Source of the DNA: Rhodospirillaceae bacterium
GTDB lineage: Bacteria > Pseudomonadota > Alphaproteobacteria > Reyranellales > Reyranellaceae
NCBI GenBank assembly: GCA_009772935.1
Contig: WOUR01000002.1
Location: 1 to 64,000, forward strand
Length of the DNA: 64,000 nucleotides
Reading direction: 5' to 3'
Position 1 is the stretch's first letter. Each line of letters starts with the position of its first letter. The notes beneath the pieces are model-generated. The model was not told where the DNA came from, did not search any database, and saw only the letters and a program-made list of their open reading frames with translations. The position numbers and the translations under genes are program-made. Shown here one piece after another: positions 32,890-40,744 of this stretch.

Positions 32890-34647
32890 TCAGAGATCGA
32901 TCTGGTCGAGGCCCCAGGTGATGCCGGCGATGTCGGGCAACTCGCGCCCGTCGTCCCTGCCGATCTCGGCCTTGATCAGCGCCGACAGCTTGCCGTTCAT
33001 CGCCAGGATGACCTCGGCGTTGGCCTTGCGGTCAATCGCGAGATTGTTCATCTCCGCCGGATCCGCGGCTAGATCGTAGAGTTCGACGTCGTTCCACTTG
33101 AACAGCTCGTCGATCGACGCGGGATCGTTGTGGTCGAGCGGCGAGAAGTAGCGCGTGAACCGGTAGCGGCCGTCGAAGGCGGAGCGGACATGGCCGCGCT
33201 TCTTGAGATCGGGCCGGAACCCCTGTCGCTTGGCTTCTTCCTTCGGGTCCTTGCCGGCCATGACCATCTTGGCGGCGAAGTCGAAGACCGAGGCGTCGTT
33301 GCTGGCGAGCCCGCTGTAGGTGAACAGGGTCGCGGGGCGCGCTGCGTCGATCGCCTGGCTGGCCGGATTGGCCAGGAGCGGGGACAGGTCCTGGCCGGGC
33401 AGCACCCGCCCGGCGAGTTCTGCGGCACGATCGGCTTTCACGCCGGCCATGGAGAACATGGTGGGCAGCAGGTCGATATGGCTACTGAGCGACTTGCATT
33501 GCTGGCCGCCCTTGACGTCGGGATGGATGATGTAGAACGGCAGGTGATTCGTCTGCCGGTAGGCGAACGGGCCCTTGCCGCGCAGCCCGTGAGCACCCGC
33601 CATCTCGCCATGGTCCGAGGTGAAAATGACGATTGTATTCTGGTCGAGCTGGAGTGCCTCCAGCTCGGCGAGCAACGCCTCGATCGAGCGGTCCACATTG
33701 CGGATGCAGTTGAGATAATAGTCGTTGAAGCGCCTCCAGCGGGCTTCCTCAGGCTGAATGTGACCCAGGATATGGTCCCAGACGCGATCGAACTCACCAT
33801 GCGCCCTGGGACGACCCGGCGCGTCGAACGGCTGGCGCAGAGTGTCGGGGACGGGAACGTCCCAGGTCGTCTGGTATAGCTTGTGCTCGGGGGCGCGGGC
33901 CGCATGGAGGCGCAGCTTGCCGGTGTCCTGCACGTTTTCGCCCGGCGCGTCGGTGTTGAAGTACATGACATCGTGCGGATTGACGAAGCTCACATACATG
34001 CACCAGGGCTTGCCGTCGTCGCTCAGCGGACGGCCCTTGGTGCGCAGCCAGTTGATGGCACTGCCGGCTGTGATGTGATCGAAGCTGTAGCCGCCCAGCG
34101 TGTGGCCGATCAGGTCGCCCGGTGAGAAATTGTCGGCGAAGCCATATTTTTCCATGTGAGGCGTCATGAACTTGTCGACGGAGCCCGTGTCGAAGTCCCG
34201 GCTCAGGTGCCACTTGCCCTTGTAGGCGGTGTAGTAGCCCGCCTTCCGCAGCATCTGGCCCGAGGTCGGCGCCGCAAGGTCGCGCATCCAGGGTACGTCG
34301 AGATTTTCGAACATGCCGTTGTTTGCGGTCTGCAGGCCGGTCACGATCACTGACCGCGACGAAGTGCACATTGTCGCCGGGCACTGGTGGTTGGTGAAGG
34401 TCGTGCCAGTGCGCTCCAGGCGCTCGTGGCCCGGCAGCGACAGGCCCTTCGGCCACTTGTCATGGAAGCGTTCCTGGTCGGTGAAGACGAACAGGATGTT
34501 CAGGGGCCCGCGGCCGCGCGAGACCGTGGGGGCCGTACCCTGCGCCTGCGCCATCTCGACGGGCGCGGTAAGTAGAGAGGCCGAGGCCACGGCGGCGGAG
34601 GATTTCAGGAAGGTACGTCGTGTCGTCGTCTTCTGGAAAATGGTCAT
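32890..34647 (-). CDS. Tat-exported sulfatase family protein
   Basis: This 585-residue type I sulfatase-fold protein has the N-terminal twin-arginine signal TTTRRTFLKSSAAVASASLL. The metal-binding start is ILFVFTDQER. The formylglycine motif region MCTSSRSVIVTG (C94-T-S-S-R98) has Ser where Pro or Ala is usual, but Cys and Arg are kept. Further metal ligands lie in VIFTSDHGEMAGAHG. It probably hydrolyses a sulfate or phosphonate ester in the periplasm after cysteine-to-formylglycine conversion. It is divergent from a TetR gene, which may regulate it. Confidence 0.85.
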   Translation of the reverse strand: MTIFQKTTTRRTFLKSSAAVASASLLTAPVEMAQAQGTAPTVSRGRGPLNILFVFTDQERFHDKWPKGLSLPGHERLERTGTTFTNHQCPATMCTSSRSVIVTGLQTANNGMFENLDVPWMRDLAAPTSGQMLRKAGYYTAYKGKWHLSRDFDTGSVDKFMTPHMEKYGFADNFSPGDLIGHTLGGYSFDHITAGSAINWLRTKGRPLSDDGKPWCMYVSFVNPHDVMYFNTDAPGENVQDTGKLRLHAARAPEHKLYQTTWDVPVPDTLRQPFDAPGRPRAHGEFDRVWDHILGHIQPEEARWRRFNDYYLNCIRNVDRSIEALLAELEALQLDQNTIVIFTSDHGEMAGAHGLRGKGPFAYRQTNHLPFYIIHPDVKGGQQCKSLSSHIDLLPTMFSMAGVKADRAAELAGRVLPGQDLSPLLANPASQAIDAARPATLFTYSGLASNDASVFDFAAKMVMAGKDPKEEAKRQGFRPDLKKRGHVRSAFDGRYRFTRYFSPLDHNDPASIDELFKWNDVELYDLAADPAEMNNLAIDRKANAEVILAMNGKLSALIKAEIGRDDGRELPDIAGITWGLDQIDL

Positions 34648-34750
34648 GGCTCGGAGCCCTGGTTTGGTGATCGCCGCCAACGGTGGCCAAAATTGAATGC
34701 ACCCTCCAAATTTGAGCGACAAGTTAAAAAAAAGTAATCAGGTCCGCGAC

Positions 34751-35395
34751 ATGAAGAAGCTCCCTCGACCGCAACGAGAGGCGTCTGTTGCCAGGATGCC
34801 CAAGCGCGAACGCACGCGGCGCCAGATCATCGAGGCTGCAATCGAGGTGATGGCGGAGCAGGGGGCTGCGAAGGCGGCGGTCCAGGAAATCGCCGCGCGC
34901 GCAAAAGTGACGACGGGCACCTTCTACAATCATTTCACGAGCAAGGCGGAGATCGTCGAGGCGGTCGCCGGGTGGTTCTCGACCACGATGCTGGAGGCGG
35001 CGCAGGAAGCCCACCTGGCCCTGCACACTGGGGCCGAGCGAACGGTCGATGGTTGCCGGCGCTATCTCCAGATCGCCCGGGAAAGCCCCCCGACGGCGAT
35101 GTTGATCCTCGAACTCGCAACGACCTCGCCCCGGATGCTGCAGGCGATCGGCAGGTTCGTGCTGGCCGACGTGAGGTTGGGCGTCCGCCAGAGGGACTTT
35201 ACGATCTTCGGCGAGCAGGCGGCCGTGGACCTCGTCCATGGCTACATCATGCTCGCCATGCGCCACATTGCGTCCCGTCAGCCGCCGTCGAGCTACGAAC
35301 GCTCGGTCATCGCGACCATTCTCCAGGGCCTCGGATTGCCGTCGCAGCGGGCGCTGTCCCTGGCCGACGGAAAGGCGGGCCGCGGAAAGTCTTGA
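34751..35395 (+). CDS. TetR-family transcriptional regulator
   Basis: This repressor has about 214 residues. The N-terminal HTH is RERTRRQIIEAAIEVMAEQGAAKAAVQEIAARAKVTTGTFYNHFTSKAEIVEAV (about 16-70), the classic TetR_N signature. The C-terminal ligand-binding domain is divergent. ATG 34751 is chosen because it gives a normal N-terminal extension. ATG 34697 and ATG 34796 are alternatives, and none has a strong ribosome-binding site. It is divergent from the sulfatase gene across about 100 bp and followed by a small membrane protein, so either may be its target. Confidence 0.88.
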   Translation: MKKLPRPQREASVARMPKRERTRRQIIEAAIEVMAEQGAAKAAVQEIAARAKVTTGTFYNHFTSKAEIVEAVAGWFSTTMLEAAQEAHLALHTGAERTVDGCRRYLQIARESPPTAMLILELATTSPRMLQAIGRFVLADVRLGVRQRDFTIFGEQAAVDLVHGYIMLAMRHIASRQPPSSYERSVIATILQGLGLPSQRALSLADGKAGRGKS

Positions 35396-35473
35396 TCGCC
35401 GGATCGGCCTGCAGGACGGTGGGAGGGGCCCAACGGATCATTGCCGAGCGGTCATCGCGGGAGGGGGAGAGAC

Positions 35474-35902
35474 ATGGCGTCCGCGCGAAGCAGTACGTAT
35501 CGCACCATGGCAGGTTTCCTGGTGGCGCCGATGATGCCGGCGCTCGTTCTTGCGGGCGTGGTGCTCGCCGCCGGCGGCGATTCGCAGACGCTCGGCTATG
35601 CCGCGTTTGCGGGCTACATTTCCTATCCATTCGCCCTGTTCGTCGGCGTGCCGGCATACTTGTTCATGCGCCGCAAGCGCTGGGATGGGGTGCGGGCCTA
35701 TGCTCTCGCAGGGCTGGCGCTGGGACTGACGTTTCTCGCCCTGTTTGCCGGCCTGGCGGGTTTCGACGGCGACGCGGCCGATCCGGCCTGGCTGAACCTG
35801 CTGTCCAACCTGGCCGTCATGCTGCCCTTCGTTCTGGCCTGTGCAGTGGTTTCGTCCGTTGTGTTCTGGTTGATCGCGCGACCCGACCTTCAGCGAGTGT
35901 GA
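35474..35902 (+). CDS. four-helix membrane protein
   Basis: This 142-residue integral membrane protein starts at ATG 35474, behind GGGGGAGAGAC. Hydrophobic helices are at about 12-34 (MAGFLVAPMMPALVLAGVVLAA), 42-62 (GYAAFAGYISYPFALFVGVPAYLF), 73-95 (AYALAGLALGLTFLALFAGL) and 110-135 (LLSNLAVMLPFVLACAVVSSVVFWLIA). I do not recognise a family and infer no function. It lies between the TetR regulator and the selenoprotein pair, with a 109-bp gap carrying a palindromic operator-like site after it. Confidence 0.65.
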   Translation: MASARSSTYRTMAGFLVAPMMPALVLAGVVLAAGGDSQTLGYAAFAGYISYPFALFVGVPAYLFMRRKRWDGVRAYALAGLALGLTFLALFAGLAGFDGDAADPAWLNLLSNLAVMLPFVLACAVVSSVVFWLIARPDLQRV

Positions 35903-35969
35903 TGTCCGAACGAAGCCTTCATCTGCCTCATATCGCTATTAGAAGATATCCGTCGTGCGGTGTGCGGGC

Positions 35970-35985
35970 GGGACGTTAACGTCCC
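35970..35985. promoter_or_regulatory. perfect 16-bp palindrome before the selenoprotein pair
   Basis: GGGACGTTAACGTCCC is an uninterrupted 16-bp palindrome ending 26 bp before ATG 36012. Its size and position suit a dimeric regulator's operator. It could also be a transcribed hairpin, but a zero-loop palindrome favours a DNA site. Confidence 0.5.
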
Positions 35986-36011
35986 TGTCTCTCAAACGAC
36001 GAGGTTCCGCG

Positions 36012-36566
36012 ATGCCCCGTGTCAGCGAGATCGAGGAGGATGGCGGCGACGCCATTCTCAAGGCCGTCTTCGACCGGCAGCGCGAGATGTTCGGCGGCTT
36101 GCTGAACCCGACCAAGGTCATGGCGCATTGCCCGCCGATCCTGAAGGCGGCCGGCATGCTCGGCCAGTCGATCGAAGAGTCCGGCCTCCTGCCGAAGGGC
36201 CTGCCCGCATTGCTCTATGTGCGTGTTGCGACGATCAACGGCTGCCCGTTTTGAATCGATATCAATTCCAGCCGTGTGCTGGAAACGACGGAAGGCGGGA
36301 TGGAGAAGCTGGCCGAGGTCACGGCCTGGCGCGAGAGCAGGTTGTTCAGCGAGGCCGAGCGGCTGGCACTCGAATATGCGGAGCGGATCACCTACACCGA
36401 CCGCAAGGTCGACGAGGCGCTGGTCGATGACCTGGTGAAGTACTTCAGCGAGGCGCAGATCGTCGAGCTTACGGCGGCCATTGCGATGGAGAACTTCCGC
36501 TCGAAGTTCAATCCGGCCCTGGGAATCGAGGCACAGGGCTTCTGCATGGTGCCAAAACGCGGTTAG
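36012..36566 (+). CDS. carboxymuconolactone decarboxylase/AhpD-like selenoprotein with in-frame UGA (Sec81)
   Basis: Reading through TGA 36252-36254 gives a continuous 184-residue protein. Residues 70-85 then read VRVATINGCPF-Sec-IDIN, matching the AhpD/CMD motif NGC-x-[FY]-C-x-D/x-[HN], with selenocysteine in place of the second cysteine of C78-x-x-C81. Downstream residues (SSRVLETTEGGMEKLAEVTAWRESRLFSEAERLALEYAERIT) are intact, typical CMD-family sequence, so the gene is not decayed. CMD/AhpD-like proteins are thiol peroxidase-type redox proteins, and Sec forms of AhpD/CMD families are known. A bacterial SECIS-like hairpin follows the TGA. It is first in a two-gene unit with a second TGA-containing gene 32 bp downstream. 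Confidence 0.82.
36252..36284 (+). promoter_or_regulatory. candidate bacterial SECIS element of the CMD-like gene
   Basis: After TGA 36252-36254, TTCCAGC (36266-36272), loop CGTGT (36273-36277) and GCTGGAA (36278-36284) form a perfect 7-bp hairpin. The loop begins 18 nt after the TGA and has G as its second base. This fits the known bacterial SECIS rules (short stem, small apical loop with an early G, 16-37 nt from the UGA). Confidence 0.75.
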
Positions 36567-36598
36567 ACTGGCGGCAACGACAGAAGCCGGTGGAAACG

Positions 36599-37456
36599 AT
36601 GACCGAGACCGTCCGCTATATGGAGCGCACGAGGGACTACTACCGCGCCCTCGGCTATCCGTCCGACTATGTGTGGGCGCGGTTCGAAGCGGTTCCCTTC
36701 GCGAACCTCGCCAAGCCCCTGTCACAGTCGAGGATCGGCCTCGTTACGACCGCAAGTCCGCCCGACCTCGGCAACCGCGATGCGTCCGGCAGGCGGCAGG
36801 TCTGGTCGGGCGAGATCTCGGCGGCGCCAGACAGGCTCTTCACCGACAACCTCGCCTGGGACAAGGAATCGACGCATACCGACGACCGGGCGAGCTTTCT
36901 TCCGATCGAAGCTGTTCAGCACTGGGCAGACGAGGGCGTGGTCGGTGGTCTGGCGCACCGGTTCCACGGCGTCCCGACCGAGTACAGCCAGCGCAAGACG
37001 ACGGAACTCGATGCGCCGCAGGTCCTGGCGCGATTGCGCGCCGACGGCGCCGATGTGGCATTGCTCTCCCCGCTTTGACCCGTCTGCCACCAAACCGTGA
37101 GTTTGGTCGCCCGTCACCTCGAGGCCAACGGACTGCCGACAGTGATCGTCGGCTCCGCCTTCGACATCGTCGAGTATTGCGGCGTGCCGCGTTTCCTATT
37201 CACGGATTTCCCGCTGGGCAATCCGTGTGGCCCGCCGTGGCGGCAGGACCTGCAGCGCAAGATCGCAGAGCAGGCGCTGGATCTCGTGCGCGATGCCGAT
37301 GTGTCGCGCACCACACGCAAGTCGGATGTGCTCTGGCCGTCCGACGACGACTGGCACCCGCGCTATGGGCGCGTAAAGCCGGAGGATGTCGAGCGCCTCA
37401 GAGCACTGGGCGAAGAGAGGCGGCGCAAGCATTCAGAGGCACGGAAGCCGGGGTAG
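36599..37456 (+). CDS. GrdB/PrdB-like (glycine/sarcosine/betaine reductase B family) selenoprotein with in-frame UGA (Sec160)
   Basis: Reading through TGA 37076-37078 gives a 285-residue protein. Around the TGA the sequence is GADVALLSPL-Sec-PVCHQTVSLVARHLEANGLPTVIVG, which matches the U-x-x-C centre of GrdB/PrdB (Sec160, Cys163). The C-terminal FTDFPLGNPCGPPW corresponds to the HPLGNP segment of that family. Both halves are intact and in one frame. Clostridial GrdB and PrdB are catalytic selenoproteins of amino-acid reductases. This short proteobacterial version has no partner subunits nearby, so its reaction is unknown. GTG 36590 is an alternative start. It is co-oriented with the CMD-like selenoprotein gene. 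Confidence 0.82.
37076..37107 (+). promoter_or_regulatory. candidate bacterial SECIS element of the GrdB-like gene
   Basis: After TGA 37076-37078, ACCAAAC (37089-37095), loop CGTGA (37096-37100) and GTTTGGT (37101-37107) form a perfect 7-bp hairpin whose loop starts 17 nt after the TGA. Loop and geometry nearly copy the hairpin after the first TGA (CGTGT, 7 bp, 18 nt), although the stems are unrelated in sequence. Confidence 0.75.
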
Positions 37457-37471
37457 AGCGGTCCGCGACCG

Positions 37472-38449
37472 CTACTCCATCTGGACGTTGAGCTCGCGCA
37501 GCTTCTTGCCCCAGAAGGCGTGCTCGTCGGCGACGAACTTGGTGAACTGGGCGCGGGTCCGGTCGGGCGGCATTTCCAGCCCGTCGCGAGCCAGCGCCTC
37601 CCCCCATTTGGGATTCTTCATCGCTTCCTTGGTCGCCTTCTCGATCTTGTCGAGGATGTCGGGCGGCGTCTTGGCTGGTGCGAACAGGCCCTGCCAGCTG
37701 GTGACGACGACGTCGATCCCCTGTTCCTTCAGGGTCGGCACGTCCGGCATGGAACTGACGCGCTTGTTGCCGGTCACCGCCAGCGCCTTGAGGTTGCCGC
37801 CCTTGACCTGCGAGACCGCCGGCGGCAGCGACGAAAAGTTCATGGTGATCTGGCCGCTGATGACGTCGGCCACCGCCGGTCCGGTGCCCTTGTAGGGCAC
37901 GTGGGTGATCTTGATGCCGGCCGCTTCCGCAAACAGTGCACCCGCGAGGTGGTTGTTGCCGCCCACACCCGACGACGAGAAAGTGAGCTTCTCGGGATCC
38001 TTCTTGGCCATCGCTACCAGCTCGGCCGCATTCTTTACCGGCACCTTGTTCCCCACGACCAGCACGTACTGGTAGTCCGTGATCTGGCAGATCGGCGCCA
38101 GCGAGGCGAGGGTGTCGATCATGCCCTTCTGGACGTATGGATTGATGATCACGTTGGTGCCGACGGCGACGAACAGGGTCTGGCCGTCGGGTTTGGCATT
38201 CGCGACGGCGCGCAGGCCGATCGAGCCTGCGGCGCCCCCCTTGTTCTCGATGATGATCTGCTGGCCGATCACCGGTGTCATGACGTGCGCGAGCTCGCGG
38301 GCATTGATGTCGGTGCTGCCGCCGGCGGCGTAGCCCACCACGAAGGTCACCGGACCGGCCGGCCAGGCCGCCTGAGCGTGCAGGGTCGACGGCAGGATCA
38401 GGGACGAGCCGCCGAGCGCCAGGGCGTGGCGACGGGAAATGGGGAACAT
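37472..38449 (-). CDS. tripartite tricarboxylate transporter substrate-binding protein (TctC/Bug family)
   Basis: This 325-residue periplasmic receptor starts at ATG 38449 behind GAGGAAG. The signal MFPISRRHALALGGSSLILPSTLHAQA contains a twin-arginine-like pair. Bug-family motifs are VTFVVGYAAGGSTDINAREL, IIENKGGAAGSIGLRAVANAKPDGQTL and ITHVPYKGTGPAVADVISGQI. TctA and TctB membrane genes are absent, which is common for the expanded Bug families. It lies 94 bp downstream of the tricarballylate dehydrogenase-like gene, suggesting the pair captures and oxidises a carboxylate. Confidence 0.92.
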   Translation of the reverse strand: MFPISRRHALALGGSSLILPSTLHAQAAWPAGPVTFVVGYAAGGSTDINARELAHVMTPVIGQQIIIENKGGAAGSIGLRAVANAKPDGQTLFVAVGTNVIINPYVQKGMIDTLASLAPICQITDYQYVLVVGNKVPVKNAAELVAMAKKDPEKLTFSSSGVGGNNHLAGALFAEAAGIKITHVPYKGTGPAVADVISGQITMNFSSLPPAVSQVKGGNLKALAVTGNKRVSSMPDVPTLKEQGIDVVVTSWQGLFAPAKTPPDILDKIEKATKEAMKNPKWGEALARDGLEMPPDRTRAQFTKFVADEHAFWGKKLRELNVQME

Positions 38450-38543
38450 GCTTCTTCCTCCTGTACGCGCGCGGTTCATCCGCGTCGTGTAACCTCAGTT
38501 TGATGCGACCTTGAGGCCAATTCCAGCGGGCGGCAAGCGGCGC

Positions 38544-40034
38544 TCAGTTCTTCCCCGTGACGTAGCGGCCGGCGCCATCGCCCGCGAGCTTGCCCAGCAC
38601 CGCGCCGGAGACCAGCCCGGTGCCGCCGGGATAGTTGTGGTAGAACAGCCCGCCGACCAGCTCGCCCGCGGCGAACAGCCCGGGGATCGGATGGCCGTCA
38701 GTGCTCTCGACCTCGCCCTCGTTGCTGATCTTCAGGCCACCAAAGGTGAAGGTGAGGCCGCAGGTCACGGCATAGGCTTCAAAAGGCCCCTGGTCGATCG
38801 TATTGGCCCAGTTCGTCTTCGGCACGGCGAGGCCCCGCGTGCCGCGGCCGTCCTTGATCGCCGGATTGAACGGCACCTCGGTCATTACCGCCGCGTTCCA
38901 TTCCTTGATGGTCTTGAGGAACTGCTGCTCGTCGACGCCTTCCAGCTTCTTCGCCAGTTCCTCGATCGTGTCGGCGCGGACCTTGGTCATGCGCTTGATG
39001 CGGTATTCGTCGCGCAGCTTGTCGAGCACCTTCGAATCGAAGATCTGCCACGCGAACTGCTGCGGCTGGGCCAGGATCACCGCTCCGTACTTGGCGTAGG
39101 TGTAGTTGCGGAAGTCCGCGCCCTCGTCGACGAAGCGGAGCCCGTTGGCGTTCACCATGATGCCGAGCGGGTAGGAGTGCTTCTGGAAATTGTCGCCGAC
39201 GTCGAGGTCGCCGAATTCCGGCGCATTCATGTCCCAGCCGACGGCGTGGCCGCCCGACCAGTTGCCGTGCGGCTTGGCGCCGATCGCCAGCGCCATGTTG
39301 ATGCCGGCGCCGGTGTTGAACCGCGTGCCGCGCACCTTGGCGAGATCCCAGGTCGGCCCGAGATAGCGGGTGCGCATCTCAGCGTTGCTCTCGAAGCCGC
39401 CGCAGGCCAGCACCACCGCCTTGGCGCCGATCCTGATCTTGCGGCCTTTGTGGCGGGCGATGACGCCGCGCACGACGCCATCTTCCTCGATCAGCGACAC
39501 TGCCGCCGTCTCATAGTGGATGGGGATGCCGGCCTTGATCGCAGCCTTGTGCTCGAGATCGACGAGGCCCGGTCCGCCGCCCCAGGCCTCGACCGCCAGG
39601 CCGCCCCAGAACTTGTACTTTCCGTTCACCTTGAAGGCCTGACGGCCGTACGAGGGCTGGAAGCGCACGCCCTTGGAGCGCATCCACTTCATGGTCTCGA
39701 AGCTGCGACCGATCAGGATGTCGGTCAGTTCTGGGTCGCAGCGGTAGTTGGTCACACGGCCCATGTCGTCGAGATACTGGTCGGCGGTATAGCTGCCGAA
39801 ATCGACGTCGCGCTTTTCGTCCTCGGTGAGGTCGTAGAGCTGTACCAAGTCATCGACGCCATGGAAGACTACGCGCATGGCGCCGGCCGTGTAGGTGCTG
39901 TTGCCGCCGCGCTCGGCCTCGGGAGCCGCCTCCAGCATGGCCACCGACGCGCCCGTCTCGCGCGCCGCCAGGGCCGCGCACGCCGCCGCGTTTCCAGCAC
40001 CCACCACCAACACATCGACCTGAAAATCGTCCAC
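38544..40034 (-). CDS. tcuA: FAD-dependent tricarballylate dehydrogenase-like flavoprotein
   Basis: This 496-residue protein of the fumarate reductase/succinate dehydrogenase flavoprotein superfamily has the N-terminal FAD motif VDVLVVGAGNAAACAALAARE, ERGGNSTYTAGAMR, and the C-terminal FAD segment IPGLFAAGELVGGLFYHNYPGGTGLVSGAVLGKLAG. The absence of the covalent-flavin histidine motif and the match to GGNSTYTAGAMR favour a TcuA-like soluble dehydrogenase that oxidises tricarballylate to aconitate. The TcuB electron-transfer partner is not nearby, so the substrate assignment is moderate. Confidence 0.8.
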   Translation of the reverse strand: MDDFQVDVLVVGAGNAAACAALAARETGASVAMLEAAPEAERGGNSTYTAGAMRVVFHGVDDLVQLYDLTEDEKRDVDFGSYTADQYLDDMGRVTNYRCDPELTDILIGRSFETMKWMRSKGVRFQPSYGRQAFKVNGKYKFWGGLAVEAWGGGPGLVDLEHKAAIKAGIPIHYETAAVSLIEEDGVVRGVIARHKGRKIRIGAKAVVLACGGFESNAEMRTRYLGPTWDLAKVRGTRFNTGAGINMALAIGAKPHGNWSGGHAVGWDMNAPEFGDLDVGDNFQKHSYPLGIMVNANGLRFVDEGADFRNYTYAKYGAVILAQPQQFAWQIFDSKVLDKLRDEYRIKRMTKVRADTIEELAKKLEGVDEQQFLKTIKEWNAAVMTEVPFNPAIKDGRGTRGLAVPKTNWANTIDQGPFEAYAVTCGLTFTFGGLKISNEGEVESTDGHPIPGLFAAGELVGGLFYHNYPGGTGLVSGAVLGKLAGDGAGRYVTGKN

Positions 40035-40081
40035 GCCTCGCTCCTCGATTTCGGCACCAGATTTGCACTACAATAGGCCTA

Positions 40082-40729
40082 ATGGGTGATCGTTTCGACC
40101 GTCTTGCGACCCGGCATGCAAATGTCGAGGTCCTGCTACGCCGTCCCGGCATCGGGCACAATAACGGGCCGACCTTCGACATGTCGTGGGGGGCCTGGGT
40201 CTGGCGCCGCGCCGCCGCCAAAGCCTGGAAGTCGCCCAGCCCAGAAGTCGCGAAAATGCGTGGCCGGCGGGCGGAACGTCTCGGGATCACCTACAAGGAA
40301 CTGACCGCCGCTCTCATGAACACCGGCGCCAATCTGGGGGCCGCGGTGCTGCCGTTGTCGCTGGCTGCCCGGGTGCGTCGCGGACCCAATCGCGAGATCA
40401 TCGTCGAAGCCCGCAATTCCGTAGCGGCGCTGGTCGCAAAGTTCAGTGGCCGGCTGTTTCTGCTGGGCGATATCGATGCCGTACCGGCTCTTACCGAAGA
40501 GGAGCGCGCCCAGTTCCTGTCGACCGTCAACCGCGCCTTCGATGGCAAGTTCGAGGCGGTCGGCTGGGGCCATGACGGGAAGGCGCTCCGCACGATGCTC
40601 AAGGCAAATGCAGTTCCGCACCAGGAGGCGTTCCTGGTGGGAGCCGGCGTCGGCCATCAGGTGCTGGGCGAGGCTGCCGGCTTGCCGTTCACCAAGGATA
40701 TCGATACGTGGCTCGCCCCGGCGGGGTGA
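40082..40729 (+). CDS. hypothetical protein
   Basis: This 215-residue protein is not recognised. The N-terminus has RRPGIGHNNGPTFDMSWGAWVWRRAAAKAW; GIGHNNGP motifs recur in alphaproteobacterial proteins of unknown function. A central hydrophobic patch (ALMNTGANLGAAVLPLSLAARV) might be a single amphipathic or membrane helix. The C-terminal half (GRLFLLGDIDAVPALTEEERAQFLSTVNRAF... AFLVGAGVGHQVLGEAAGLPF) looks globular. It is divergent from tcuA with 47 bp between starts and 15 bp upstream of the CoA-transferase gene. Confidence 0.6.
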   Translation: MGDRFDRLATRHANVEVLLRRPGIGHNNGPTFDMSWGAWVWRRAAAKAWKSPSPEVAKMRGRRAERLGITYKELTAALMNTGANLGAAVLPLSLAARVRRGPNREIIVEARNSVAALVAKFSGRLFLLGDIDAVPALTEEERAQFLSTVNRAFDGKFEAVGWGHDGKALRTMLKANAVPHQEAFLVGAGVGHQVLGEAAGLPFTKDIDTWLAPAG

Positions 40730-40744
40730 GGTATTTGATGGGAC

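Noticed and set aside
36012-37456. Reading the two TGA-interrupted genes as pseudogenes or sequencing errors
   Set aside because: Both genes are otherwise intact on each side of the TGA and neither has a frameshift. Both TGAs fall on the redox-cysteine codon, and both are followed by matched hairpins. Two independent errors with these properties are much less likely than Sec coding, though only sel genes in the genome can settle it.
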